DNA from: 34-65-8 sp964516135
GTDB lineage: Bacteria > Pseudomonadota > Alphaproteobacteria > Sphingomonadales > Sphingomonadaceae
Direction of reading: 5' to 3'
Assembly (NCBI GenBank): GCA_964516135.1
Contig: CAZEWN010000014.1
Coordinates: forward strand, 1 to 64,000
DNA length: 64,000 nt
Shown: piece by piece, positions 43,737 through 52,522 of the stretch
How the letters are laid out: each line of letters begins with the position of its first letter
Position numbering within the stretch: the stretch's first letter is position 1
Notes under the pieces: generated by a model
Told to the model about the DNA's origin: nothing
The model's input: the letters and a program-made list of their open reading frames with translations, nothing else
Databases searched by the model: none
Position numbers and translations under genes: made by a program

Positions 43737-44834
43737 GTGGCTAGTCTGGAATTGTACGAGATCCGCAAGGCCTACGGCACGACGTCCGTCCTTGACGACG
43801 TGTCGCTAAGCCTTGGCGCGCGGGAATTCGTCGCGTTTCTCGGCCCGTCGGGCAGCGGCAAGTCGACCCTTTTGCGAATCATCGCCGGCTTGGAGACGGC
43901 TGACGCAGGCGAGGTGCATCTGGAGGGTCGCCGGATCGACACCCTTTCCCCCGGCGAGCGGGGCGTCGCCATGGTTTTTCAGCACTACGCGCTCTACCCC
44001 CATATGACGGTGCGCGAAAACATGGCGTTTGGCCTGCGCAATACCGGCGTCTCCCGCGCAGAAATCGAATCGCGGATTGAGCAGGCTGCGGCCGCGTTAG
44101 AGATCGGGGCGCAACTCGACAAGAAGCCGGGTCAGATGTCTGGCGGTCAGCGCCAACGGGTCGCAATCGGCCGCGCGATAGTTAAGAATCCGAAATTGTT
44201 CCTGTTGGACGAGCCGTTGTCCAACCTCGACGCCGCCTTGCGCACGCGCACGCGTGTGGAACTCGCGCAGTTGCGTCAGCGCGTCGATGCAGCAGTGATA
44301 ATGGTGACCCATGATCAGGCCGAAGCCATGACATTGGCTGACCGGATCGTGGTCATAAACGATCGACGCATTCAGCAAGTCGGCACCCCCATGGAGGTCT
44401 ACCGGCGGCCCGCCAATGCTTTCGTGGCCCGTTTCGTCGGTTCGCCCGCGATGACGCTGCTTCCCGCAACCCTGACAGCTGGTACATCAGCGCGGTCATC
44501 TGTCACCCTGGGGGATGGTGCCCCGCTGGATACCGCCGTTGCCCGCGCGGAATTGCCCGATGGGGATCGATTGCAGCTTGGCGTGCGGCCCGAAAATGTA
44601 GCTGTCGTTTCACCTGGTGCCGGGACGACCGAAGGCGATGTTCAACTGGTCGAGCGGCTGGGCGATCGCACTCTAATTTACGCGCTCTTGGCGGATGGCT
44701 CCGAAATCATCGCGCAAGACGAGGGCAACAGCGCAATCCAGATCGGACATCGCGTCGGCTTGCGGATCGATGGAGAGGCGGTGCACTTGTTCGGCCCCGA
44801 TGGCGTGGCGCATCATCCGGGCGCGATGGCATGA
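43737..44834 (+). CDS. sugar ABC transporter ATPase (MsmK/UgpC type)
   Basis: A 365-residue ATPase of the CUT1 group. Walker A is GPSGSGKST, signature MSGGQRQRV, Walker B LFLLDEP, followed by the switch histidine in VTHDQAEAM. The C-terminal TOBE-like domain from about 240 may bind regulators. The GTG at 43737 has GAGG six bases upstream and gives MASLELYEIRKAYG; ATG 43731 and TTG 43725 are alternatives. It powers the two permeases downstream. The stop overlaps the first permease start. Confidence 0.93.
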   Translation: MASLELYEIRKAYGTTSVLDDVSLSLGAREFVAFLGPSGSGKSTLLRIIAGLETADAGEVHLEGRRIDTLSPGERGVAMVFQHYALYPHMTVRENMAFGLRNTGVSRAEIESRIEQAAAALEIGAQLDKKPGQMSGGQRQRVAIGRAIVKNPKLFLLDEPLSNLDAALRTRTRVELAQLRQRVDAAVIMVTHDQAEAMTLADRIVVINDRRIQQVGTPMEVYRRPANAFVARFVGSPAMTLLPATLTAGTSARSSVTLGDGAPLDTAVARAELPDGDRLQLGVRPENVAVVSPGAGTTEGDVQLVERLGDRTLIYALLADGSEIIAQDEGNSAIQIGHRVGLRIDGEAVHLFGPDGVAHHPGAMA

Positions 44835-45706
44835 ACGGGGGCAACGCTAGAAGCCTGGCCGGGCTTGCCTTCATCAGCCCGTACCTGGCGCTCTACGTGT
44901 TTTTGTTCGTCTATCCGCTGCTGCTCGGTTTCAACATCAGCTTGCACCGTGCCGATCTGTTCGGGGCGCGGGAATGGGTTGGGCTGGATAATTACGCCCG
45001 CTTGCTCGCCGATCCGGTATTCCATCAGGCGCTCGGCAATACCTTCAAGCTGGCCTTTCTGATCGTGCCCACGGTTACAGCCATCACGCTGGCGCTCGCA
45101 CTCGCGCTCAATCGCGCCACGCGCGGCGCGGCGATTTTTCGCGGGATCTTCTTCTCCTCCTCGGTCCTGTCGGTCACGATCGTCACGCTGATCTGGCGTT
45201 TTATCCTGACACCGGATGCAGGCTTGATTGCGGAACTGATGCAGGGGGCGGGTTTTCAGCCCATTCCGTTTCTCAGCGATCCCGACCTGGTGATCCCGGC
45301 GCTGGCCATGGCCACGGTGTGGTGGTCGCTGGGCCTGCCGCTGATGCTGTTTCTTGCGGGGCTGCAACAGATCCCCGGGGACGTCTACGAAGCGGCCGCG
45401 CTCGATGGGGCGAACCGATGGACCACCTTCTGGCGCATCACGCTTCCGGCTTTGCGGCGAACGGTACTGCTGGTGGTCATGTTGCAGACGGCGGCGCACT
45501 TGCAGATCTTCGGCCAGGCGCAGCTACTGACTGCTGGCGGTCCGAACGGTGCGTCGCGGCCCATCGTGCTGTTTATATACGAAGCCGCCTTTGGTCGGTG
45601 GGAATTGGGATACGCGGTCGCCGCGGCAGAAGTGCTGTTCCTGCTCGTACTCGCCATTACGCTGCTCCAGTATTGGACCGTAACCCGGCGCGAGGGCGTG
45701 GCATGA
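44831..45706 (+). CDS. sugar ABC transporter permease 1 (MalF/UgpA type)
   Basis: A 291-residue permease with six hydrophobic segments. The EAA loop is EAAALDGANRWTTFWRITLP, which contacts the ATPase. It begins MNGGNARSLAGLAFISPYLALY. ATGA overlaps join it to the ATPase gene before and the second permease gene after it. The MalF-like length and N-terminus place it as one of the two CUT1 permeases. Substrate not determined by sequence. Confidence 0.93.
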   Translation: MNGGNARSLAGLAFISPYLALYVFLFVYPLLLGFNISLHRADLFGAREWVGLDNYARLLADPVFHQALGNTFKLAFLIVPTVTAITLALALALNRATRGAAIFRGIFFSSSVLSVTIVTLIWRFILTPDAGLIAELMQGAGFQPIPFLSDPDLVIPALAMATVWWSLGLPLMLFLAGLQQIPGDVYEAAALDGANRWTTFWRITLPALRRTVLLVVMLQTAAHLQIFGQAQLLTAGGPNGASRPIVLFIYEAAFGRWELGYAVAAAEVLFLLVLAITLLQYWTVTRREGVA

Positions 45707-46539
45707 CCGTTGCCCATTCACGCGATCGGCTTCCTCTTGCCGCGACGATCGGGGTCGTGGTCGGGGCGGCGGTCATGCTTGCGCCGCTGATCTGGACATT
45801 GCTGCTTTCACTGAAGAGCAACACCGAATTGCTGCGTGACAGCGGGGCGGCCTTCGGCGGGCCGTACACGCTGGAAAATTATCACGCGATCCTGGTCGGC
45901 TCCTCGGTGGCCCGGTGGCTGATGAATAGCCTGATCGTATCGCTGGGGACGACCGCAGGCGTGCTGATCTTGTGCTCACTGGCTGGCTATGGCTTCGCTC
46001 GGCTCGACTTCCCGTTCAAACGGGCCCTGTTCGTCTTCGTGCTCGTCGGCCTGGCGATTCCGGAACAGGCCGTCATCCTGCCGCGCCACCAGATTTTCGC
46101 CGAGCTTGGCCTGCACAACAGCTATCCTGGATTGATCCTGCCCTCGCTGGTTCCGCCGTTCGGCGTATTTTTCATGACCCAGTATTTTCGCGCCATTCCA
46201 CGTGACCTCGACGAGGCGGCGCTTCTGGATGGTGCTTCGCGCTTTGCGCTGTTCTGGAAGGTGTTGCTCCCCCTCACCATCCCAGCGCAGGCGACCCTCG
46301 GCGTATTCACCTTCCTCGCGTCGTGGAACGAGTACTGGTGGCCGCTGATTTCGGCGACCCGCAGCGACATGTTCACGCTGACGGTGGGACTGGCGTCGGC
46401 ACAGATGAATTACGCGCAGACGAGCGGACTGGGTTTCCTGATGGCGCAAGCGGTGTTCGCGTCGATACCGATACTTGTCGTCTACGTCATTTTCCAGAAA
46501 CAGATCGTACGCGCGATGGCGGGGACCGCCATCCGATGA
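45703..46539 (+). CDS. sugar ABC transporter permease 2 (MalG/UgpE type)
   Basis: A 278-residue permease, second half of the import channel. Its EAA loop is EAALLDGASRFALFWKVLLP. It begins MTVAHSRDRLPLAATIGVVV. It overlaps the next gene by an ATGA. With permease 1 and the ATPase it makes a CUT1 importer, usually for di- or oligosaccharides or glycerol phosphates. In this island a galactose-containing oligosaccharide is the likely cargo. Confidence 0.93.
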   Translation: MTVAHSRDRLPLAATIGVVVGAAVMLAPLIWTLLLSLKSNTELLRDSGAAFGGPYTLENYHAILVGSSVARWLMNSLIVSLGTTAGVLILCSLAGYGFARLDFPFKRALFVFVLVGLAIPEQAVILPRHQIFAELGLHNSYPGLILPSLVPPFGVFFMTQYFRAIPRDLDEAALLDGASRFALFWKVLLPLTIPAQATLGVFTFLASWNEYWWPLISATRSDMFTLTVGLASAQMNYAQTSGLGFLMAQAVFASIPILVVYVIFQKQIVRAMAGTAIR

Positions 46540-47846
46540 AACATCTTGCGCTCGTCCTCTTGGCACTTCTCGGCCTATCCAGTTGCCGCTCCGACGAGCG
46601 GACCGAGATCGTGATCCAGCGCTTCTTTGGCGAATGTGGGGCAGTCTATGGCCAAAGCACGGACCTGGCAGCCGCCGAGACCGAATGCGGCATTCTGACG
46701 ACGCTGATCAACAGTTTCGAAGCAGAAAACCCGGACATCAAGGTGTCGGTCAACGTAGTCGCTTGGCCGGGCTATCCACAGCTTTCGGCGCAGATCGCGG
46801 CCGGGGATCCTCCCGATCTGGTCACCGCGCACCAGTCTGTAATCTCCGATTACCAGCAACGCGGCCTGTTGCAGCCAATGGATGACGTGCTCGCGAAAGC
46901 CGGTGTCGATCCTGGCGACTTTACTGCTGCAGCACGCCAGGGCGTGGTGAAGGAAGGCCGCGTCCATGGTTTGCCCTGGGACACCATCGGGCGGCTGTGG
47001 CACATCAACACCCGGTTGATGCGCGAGGCAGGACTAATGGCGGGGGGGCGACCTGTTTTGCCATCCTCGCCTGAACAATTGCTCGCGCATGCCCGGCAGT
47101 TCCGCGAGTCAACGGGCCGCCCCTATCTCATTCAGGCGCAGGTGAACGCACCGGACTATCTTGTCGCCAACCTGTACACCTATCTCCTCGCGCAGGACGC
47201 GGTTGTGTTCACCGATGAACGCCATGTCCGGCTCGACACGCCCCAGGCGCGGCGGATTGTCGCGCTGTATCGTGCCTTGGACGCGGAGTTGCTGACGACC
47301 CGGAACCAGGATTTCCCCGCCGCCACGGCCGCCTTCATGAATGGGGAGGGCGGAATCTTCCCCACCGGGACCTGGATGCTCGGACCCTACCTACAGGAAG
47401 CCGGCAACCCGGAGCGTCCGCTGCATGATGCCTACGCCGTGGTGCCGTTTCCCCAACTGTTCGGGCGGGAGGCGGCGTTTGTGGACGGGCATGCGTGGAT
47501 CATGCCCCGCGCGGCACGGTCGCCGCAGGAGCTGTCTGCCGTGGCGCGCTTTGTGCGGTTCCTGGCGGACAACAATCATCATTGGGCCCGCACCGGACAT
47601 CTGCCGGCCTTCGCGGCCGTCTTGCGGCAACCCGAATTCAGCGCGCTGCCGCATCGCAGCGAAATCGCGGCGATGGCCAGGACCGGGGTTCAGCTTCCCG
47701 ACTATGCCCAGCGCCAGTCGGCAATTCAGGCGCTGATCGGCGAAGAACTGCAGGCAGCGGTTATCGGCGCCAAACCGATCGACCGGGCGCTTCGCGACGC
47801 GGAAAGCCGGGCCAACGACTTGCTCGCGCAGTTGCCCAGCGACTAA
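46536..47846 (+). CDS. ABC transporter extracellular sugar-binding lipoprotein
   Basis: A 436-residue binding protein of CUT1 type. The N-terminus MKHLALVLLALLGLSSC is a lipoprotein signal (LSSC lipobox), so it is membrane-tethered in the periplasm. Characteristic stretches are LINSFEAENPDIKVSVNV and AAGDPPDLVTAH. It lies last in the operon, whereas binding-protein genes are more often first. The sequence ends in helices rich in charged residues. The sugar it binds is not known. Confidence 0.9.
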   Translation: MKHLALVLLALLGLSSCRSDERTEIVIQRFFGECGAVYGQSTDLAAAETECGILTTLINSFEAENPDIKVSVNVVAWPGYPQLSAQIAAGDPPDLVTAHQSVISDYQQRGLLQPMDDVLAKAGVDPGDFTAAARQGVVKEGRVHGLPWDTIGRLWHINTRLMREAGLMAGGRPVLPSSPEQLLAHARQFRESTGRPYLIQAQVNAPDYLVANLYTYLLAQDAVVFTDERHVRLDTPQARRIVALYRALDAELLTTRNQDFPAATAAFMNGEGGIFPTGTWMLGPYLQEAGNPERPLHDAYAVVPFPQLFGREAAFVDGHAWIMPRAARSPQELSAVARFVRFLADNNHHWARTGHLPAFAAVLRQPEFSALPHRSEIAAMARTGVQLPDYAQRQSAIQALIGEELQAAVIGAKPIDRALRDAESRANDLLAQLPSD

Positions 47847-47886
47847 TCAGGCAGCGGGCTTGGACAGGCACGGCCATGCGTGCTGG

Positions 47887-48618
47887 TCAGTTGCCGCGCT
47901 CGGCAACATCAATAAGAGTCATGACGTCGGCGATCAGCACCTCCATCGCCACACGGGCCTGTTCGGGGTCGCGCCGCTGGATCGCGCCCAGCACCTCGTG
48001 ATGCTGCGGCAGGCTCGCTGTCCTGCCCTTGAATCGATTGGTGAAGCGGATCGAGGTACGCAGCGCGGTAGTGACGAGATCGCGGAATTGCTGATAGAAC
48101 GGATTGGCAGACGCCTCGAGCACGGCAATGTGAAACGCGATATCGGCTTCGAGCGGGTCATCGTCGCCAATCTCGGCGGCTGCCATGCGCTGATAACCGG
48201 CTTCGATCTTGGCGATGCCGACCTGGTCTGCTGCCTTCGCCGCGAGAGCCGCCGCCGCTGGCTCTATGGCGATGCGAAGTTCGGAAAAGTGACGCAGCAA
48301 CTCCAGTGAAAACTTGCGTTCGAGCAACCAGCGCAGCACGTCCTGATCGAACAGGTTCCAGTGATGCGGGGGTTGCACGGTGGTCCCCTTGCGCGGGCGC
48401 GCCGTGAGCAGCCCTTTGGCGGTCAACATCTTGACCGCTTCACGCGTGACTGACCGGCTCACCGCATGTTGTTTGGCAAGTTCGGCTTCGGTCGGGAATG
48501 GTGCATCGTCAAAGCGACCGGTCACGATCGCGCGACCGAGCGCCTCAAGCATTCCATAAGTCAGGTTGCGCCCTGCGGGCGGGATGTCGTTCAAGTGATT
48601 AACCGCCTCGTTTGCCAT
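47887..48618 (-). CDS. GntR/FCD-family transcriptional regulator
   Basis: A 243-residue regulator of the FadR subgroup. The winged helix at about 20-85 reads FPTEAELAKQHAVSRSVTRE and KGLLTARPRKGTTV. The FCD effector domain follows, with metal-binding histidines likely in ADIAFHIAVL and ASLPQHHEVL. It is last in the dgoK-dgoA-dehydrogenase-regulator run, and the shared motifs around the island are candidate binding sites. DgoR, a FadR-type repressor of galactonate genes, is a functional parallel. Confidence 0.92.
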   Translation of the reverse strand: MANEAVNHLNDIPPAGRNLTYGMLEALGRAIVTGRFDDAPFPTEAELAKQHAVSRSVTREAVKMLTAKGLLTARPRKGTTVQPPHHWNLFDQDVLRWLLERKFSLELLRHFSELRIAIEPAAAALAAKAADQVGIAKIEAGYQRMAAAEIGDDDPLEADIAFHIAVLEASANPFYQQFRDLVTTALRTSIRFTNRFKGRTASLPQHHEVLGAIQRRDPEQARVAMEVLIADVMTLIDVAERGN

Positions 48619-48689
48619 GAAATCGGCCTCCCCGGCGTCCTATGTCACTCTCTAGCGCAACGGATCAATGTGCATTCGAATTCCGCCCG

Positions 48690-49610
48690 TCATGTAAACG
48701 GCGCGATCGTCTCGCGATGGCCAACAAGGAAGGCGTCGGCCACGATCCGCAATGGATCGTGATCGACCACGATCGCACGGTCACGGACGGCATCGGCGAA
48801 ACCATCGTAAATCGAAGGGTACTCTCCGGTGTCGGTCAGCGCGTGTGTCACGCCGTCGATGGATAAACGCGCGCCGCCATCCTCCAGCAAAATAACTCTG
48901 TCATCGTTGGTCTCGACCCGGATTTCCCATCGCTCGCCGTCACAATGCCGCCAATCGAATGTCGCGTGCAGTGCTTGACCGGCGAAATCCAGTTCGGCGG
49001 CAATCGGGGCCTGCCGATTGGCGGGGATCAGCAAGCGTGCCGCGCGAACCAGTAACGGGACAGGAAGGATGCGGGTTGCGATCGACAGGGCATTGATGCC
49101 CGGATCGAACACGCCGAAGCCTCCTGCCGTCCAGATCCAATCCTGCCCGGGGTGCCATTTGCGGACATCCTCGAACCAGCGAATATCAAGACGCCTGATC
49201 CCCGCATCTGCCAGCATTGCCGCCGCTGTCCCCACACCCGCCGCGTGCTGCGAATGCCAAGCGGCGTATAGCCCGCGGTTCGCGGTCTTTGCCCGCAGTT
49301 CCAGATCAATGATTTCGCCAAGCGTGGCGGCGGGTGGTTTTTCCAGCAGCACCGCCACGCCCGCATCGAGCGCTTGGCGCGCGAGAGCGTGCCGAACCTG
49401 CGGCGGCGTGCATATAGCCACCGCGTCCAGCTGGCCCCGCGATGCGGCGAACATCTCTTCCGGTTCGGCGAACCAGGGGACGCCTTGGCCGGGGTCGCCA
49501 CGCCCGTCTGCGATGGCAACCAACTGATATCTGGGATCGCGGGCGATGGCGGGCAGATGCTGATCGCGCGCGATCTTGCCGAAACCGATAATGCCGATGC
49601 GGATTGTCAT
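48690..49610 (-). CDS. Gfo/Idh/MocA oxidoreductase, probable D-galactose 1-dehydrogenase
   Basis: A 306-residue NAD(P)-dependent enzyme. The Rossmann loop is GIIGFGKIARDQHLPAI; the catalytic lysine is K91 in LEKPPAA; WHPGQDWIW and FDPGINALS resemble L-arabinose/D-galactose 1-dehydrogenases that make the sugar lactones. Adjacent dgoA, dgoK and dgoD point to galactose as substrate. It lies three bases from dgoA. The enzyme family can also use arabinose, so specificity is inferred. Confidence 0.85.
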   Translation of the reverse strand: MTIRIGIIGFGKIARDQHLPAIARDPRYQLVAIADGRGDPGQGVPWFAEPEEMFAASRGQLDAVAICTPPQVRHALARQALDAGVAVLLEKPPAATLGEIIDLELRAKTANRGLYAAWHSQHAAGVGTAAAMLADAGIRRLDIRWFEDVRKWHPGQDWIWTAGGFGVFDPGINALSIATRILPVPLLVRAARLLIPANRQAPIAAELDFAGQALHATFDWRHCDGERWEIRVETNDDRVILLEDGGARLSIDGVTHALTDTGEYPSIYDGFADAVRDRAIVVDHDPLRIVADAFLVGHRETIAPFT

Positions 49611-49613
49611 GGC

Positions 49614-50249
49614 TCAGTCAGTCCGTTTCAACGCGGCAACGAAACCGCGAGCCCGTTCGGCGACCTGGGCGGCAGTAAATCCCGGCTGGTATAGAGCTCC
49701 GCCCAGGCCAAACCCATCGGCACCCGCGGCCCGGAATTCGCCGATGCGTTCAGGCGTGATGCCGCCGACCACGACAATCGGAACATCTCGGGGCAATACG
49801 GCACGGTGCGCCTTCACAACTGCCGCCGAAGCAGCTTCTGCGGGGAAGAGCTTCAGCGCATGGGCACCGGCGCCCAGCGCGGTGAAGGCTTCGCTGGGCG
49901 TGAAATAGCCTGGTGCCGAGATCAGGCCTTGGACCACCGTTTCGCGGATCACACCGGTGTCGATATTGGGCGAGACGACGAGTTTGCCGCCAACGTCAGC
50001 CAACCGCGAAACGTCGGCTGGATCGAGCACGGTCCCCCCGCCGATCAGCGCATCCGCGCCAAACCGCCGTGCAAGCCGCTCGATGCTGTCGAAGGGGCGG
50101 GGTGAATTCAACGGAACTTCGACAATCCGGAATCCTTCATCGATCAGTGCGCCACCGATTGCCTCCACCAAACCCGGCTCCACACCGCGGATAATCGCGA
50201 TCAGGGGGCATTCTTGCAAACGGGCCCTGAATGCATCGATCGCGCTCAT
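49614..50249 (-). CDS. dgoA: 2-dehydro-3-deoxy-6-phosphogalactonate aldolase
   Basis: A 211-residue class I aldolase of the KDPG/KDPGal family that splits KDPGal into pyruvate and glyceraldehyde 3-phosphate. Key sequence is PLIAIIRGVE, the IVEVPLNSPRP block, and the Schiff-base lysine in GAHALKLFPAE. APGYFTPSEAF is typical of DgoA. Start at ATG 50249 overlaps the dgoK stop by ATGA. Confidence 0.92.
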   Translation of the reverse strand: MSAIDAFRARLQECPLIAIIRGVEPGLVEAIGGALIDEGFRIVEVPLNSPRPFDSIERLARRFGADALIGGGTVLDPADVSRLADVGGKLVVSPNIDTGVIRETVVQGLISAPGYFTPSEAFTALGAGAHALKLFPAEAASAAVVKAHRAVLPRDVPIVVVGGITPERIGEFRAAGADGFGLGGALYQPGFTAAQVAERARGFVAALKRTD

Positions 50250-51127
50250 TTCAGTTGCTCCACCAGTGCCGCGATTCCGGCGAGAAAGGCCTGTGCGCCA
50301 TCGACGACGTGGGCTGGGCGACCGGCCTCGGCCAGCGCCGATGCGTAGAGCGCGCACAGTCCAGCCCCGCCCACTACCGCCACTGGCCCAGCGGGGTGAG
50401 CGGAGAGCGCGATGCGTAACTCGGCGCCGATCAGCGCGCCGCTTACGCTGGACGCCGCGTCCAGCGTGTTTTCCCCGAGCAAAGCTTTGGCGCGAATGCC
50501 AAAAAGTCCCGAAATGGGGTTGGCGCCGGCAAGTGCGGATCGCACTGAGGCACGAAATGACGCGTCGTCCACCACGTCACCCTGCAACCGATCGGCCAGG
50601 ATGCTGTGCCCCTTGAGCAACGAGAACAGTTCGCCCGTCATCAATGTCCGGAACGACTGAATCGCGCCATCGCGCAGGGAGACCCACTTCGAATGCGTGC
50701 CCGGGTGGCAGAGGAGCGCGTCGGCCGCGACAAGACCGGCGCTTGCCGCACCGATCGCCTGCATCTCCTCGCCGCGCATGACGTCGGCATGGCTACCGCG
50801 CTGGCATACGCCGGGCACGATGCCCGTGCGGTCCGGTTCGATCCAGAGCACTGCCCGGGCCAAGCCGTCGACCACGGCGGGGCAGTCGACATAGGGAGCC
50901 TCATGCCAGCCTCGGTTCGATCCGACCATCCCAGCCAGCAGCATGGGCCGGTCGTCGAGTCGATCGCGGATTTCGGCAACTGCGCGCGCGAAACCAATGC
51001 CATCCATCGACAGCACGCCTCGATCATCCTCGAATGAATTGATGCAAGTGCCACTGCCATCCATTCGATAAGCGCGCCGGTTGGTGCTGCCCCAATCCAC
51101 CGCGATATATCCTTCGCTCCAACCCAT
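50246..51127 (-). CDS. dgoK: 2-dehydro-3-deoxygalactonokinase
   Basis: A 293-residue sugar kinase of the DgoK family, phosphorylating KDGal at C6. Its start GYIAVDWGSTNRRAY is the ATPase phosphate 1 motif; LLCHPGTHSKWVSL and LMTGELFSLL are family blocks. It overlaps dgoA by ATGA. It is the first gene of the minus-strand run from site B, divergent from dgoD. Confidence 0.92.
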   Translation of the reverse strand: MGWSEGYIAVDWGSTNRRAYRMDGSGTCINSFEDDRGVLSMDGIGFARAVAEIRDRLDDRPMLLAGMVGSNRGWHEAPYVDCPAVVDGLARAVLWIEPDRTGIVPGVCQRGSHADVMRGEEMQAIGAASAGLVAADALLCHPGTHSKWVSLRDGAIQSFRTLMTGELFSLLKGHSILADRLQGDVVDDASFRASVRSALAGANPISGLFGIRAKALLGENTLDAASSVSGALIGAELRIALSAHPAGPVAVVGGAGLCALYASALAEAGRPAHVVDGAQAFLAGIAALVEQLK

Positions 51128-51179
51128 TCCCGCTCTCTCAGTGGCCTCGTTACCGGCTTTAGCCTTGCTTGCACCATTT

Positions 51180-51191
51180 TATAATATAAAT
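51180..51191. promoter_or_regulatory. shared AT-rich motif, site B
   Basis: TATAATATAAAT at 51180-51191 lies between the divergent dgoK and dgoD genes. It contains the core ATATAAAT found also at sites C and D. It contains a TATAAT and could serve as a -10 element as well as an operator. Confidence 0.45.
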
Positions 51192-51221
51192 GTGCTCAAT
51201 GCACGCATTCAGGGGTTGGTT

Positions 51222-52358
51222 ATGAAAATAGCACGTATCGAAACATTCCATGTGCCCCCGCGCTGGGTGTTTGTGCGTGTGGAGGCCAGCGATGGCACCG
51301 TTGGCTGGGGGGAGGCGAGCCTGGAAGGCCACGCCGAGGCAGTTACCGGCGTTTTCGAGGCATTCCGCGATCGATTCGTAGGTGCCGACCCGCGCCGGAT
51401 CGAAGACATCTGGCAGGTTGCTTACCGTGGCGGTTTTTACCGAGGTGGTCCGGTGCTGATGTCCGCTCTGGCTGGACTCGACCAGGCGCTGTGGGATCTC
51501 AAGGGCCGCCACTACGGCGTGCCTGCCTGGGAAATGCTGGGCGGCAAAGTGCGGGATTTCATCCGGGCCTACGCTTGGATCGGCGGCGATCGGCCCGACG
51601 ACATCGCAGCTGCGGCCAGTGCGCGTCGCGACCAAGGCTTCACGGCGGTCAAGATGAACGCGACCGCGGAAATCGACTATCTTGTCGCACCCAAGCTCGA
51701 CGAAGTCGTCGAGCGGGTCAAGGCAGCGCAAGACGTCGGCATGGACGTCGGTCTCGACTTTCACGGCCGAGTTCATCGCCCGATGGCGAAGCAATTGGCG
51801 AAAGTGCTCGAACCGCTCGGTTTGCTGTTCATCGAAGAGCCCATCCTGTCTGAAAATCCAGAAGGCCTGACGCAGCTGGCGAGCCTGGTCAGCACGCCGA
51901 TCGCGGTGGGCGAACGGCTCTATTCGCGCTGGGACTTCAAGCCGTTCCTGGCGAGTGGGGCGGTTGACATCATTCAGCCGGACCTCAGCCACGCCGGAGG
52001 CCTGTCGGAGTGCCGCAAGATAGCGGCAATGGCAGAAAGTTATGACGTGGCGGTAGCGCCGCATTGCCCGTTGGGGCCGCTTGCGCTGGCTTCGTGTTTA
52101 CAGCTTGCCGCCTGCACTCCCAACCTCGTCATCCAGGAAATGTCGCTCGGAATTCATTACAACGAGGGTCATGACCTGTTGAATTTCTGCAAGACGCCGG
52201 AGGCGCTCACACCCGAGGCCGGCAACCTGCCGATCCCCACCGGTCCCGGCCTGGGTATCGAAATCGACGAGGACGGCGTGCGGGCGGCGGACAAGGAACG
52301 CCATCGCTGGCGCAATCCGGTTTGGCGTCATGCCGACGGTAGCTTCGCTGAGTGGTGA
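51222..52358 (+). CDS. dgoD: D-galactonate dehydratase
   Basis: A 378-residue enolase-superfamily dehydratase converting galactonate to 2-keto-3-deoxygalactonate. Metal ligands D179, E205 and E231 and catalytic H181 and H281 match the E. coli DgoD positions with an offset of four residues. The start ATG 51222 gives MKIARIETFHVPPRW; longer reading from 51081 enters the divergent dgoK. Controlled together with dgoK by the region around site B. Confidence 0.95.
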   Translation: MKIARIETFHVPPRWVFVRVEASDGTVGWGEASLEGHAEAVTGVFEAFRDRFVGADPRRIEDIWQVAYRGGFYRGGPVLMSALAGLDQALWDLKGRHYGVPAWEMLGGKVRDFIRAYAWIGGDRPDDIAAAASARRDQGFTAVKMNATAEIDYLVAPKLDEVVERVKAAQDVGMDVGLDFHGRVHRPMAKQLAKVLEPLGLLFIEEPILSENPEGLTQLASLVSTPIAVGERLYSRWDFKPFLASGAVDIIQPDLSHAGGLSECRKIAAMAESYDVAVAPHCPLGPLALASCLQLAACTPNLVIQEMSLGIHYNEGHDLLNFCKTPEALTPEAGNLPIPTGPGLGIEIDEDGVRAADKERHRWRNPVWRHADGSFAEW

Positions 52359-52387
52359 GCGCGCGGGTTCAGTCCGCCACGATGCCA

Positions 52388-52416
52388 CTTGTCAGAATGA
52401 AGAGAGTATCATATAA
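52388..52416 (+). promoter_or_regulatory. promoter of the TonB receptor operon
   Basis: TTGTCA at 52388-52393, 17-base spacer, TATAAA at 52411-52416: the best promoter seen in the island. It gives a leader of about 100 bases. The motif TATCATATAAAT (site C, 52406-52417) overlaps the -10 element, which would suit a repressor. Confidence 0.6.
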
Positions 52417-52417
52417 A
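52406..52417. promoter_or_regulatory. shared AT-rich motif, site C
   Basis: TATCATATAAAT, identical to site D at 59473-59484. It overlaps the -10 element of the receptor promoter. The exact 12-base identity in a GC-rich region makes coincidence less likely. Confidence 0.5.
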
Positions 52418-52522
52418 TACGATAAATGATCGGCCCTGTCGTGAGGCCGGGTATAATTGCAACCCTGACGCCGTCTTCACGAACGGTCTGGGCTGATAAC
52501 GTTGAAAATTGGGAGGCTGTTG

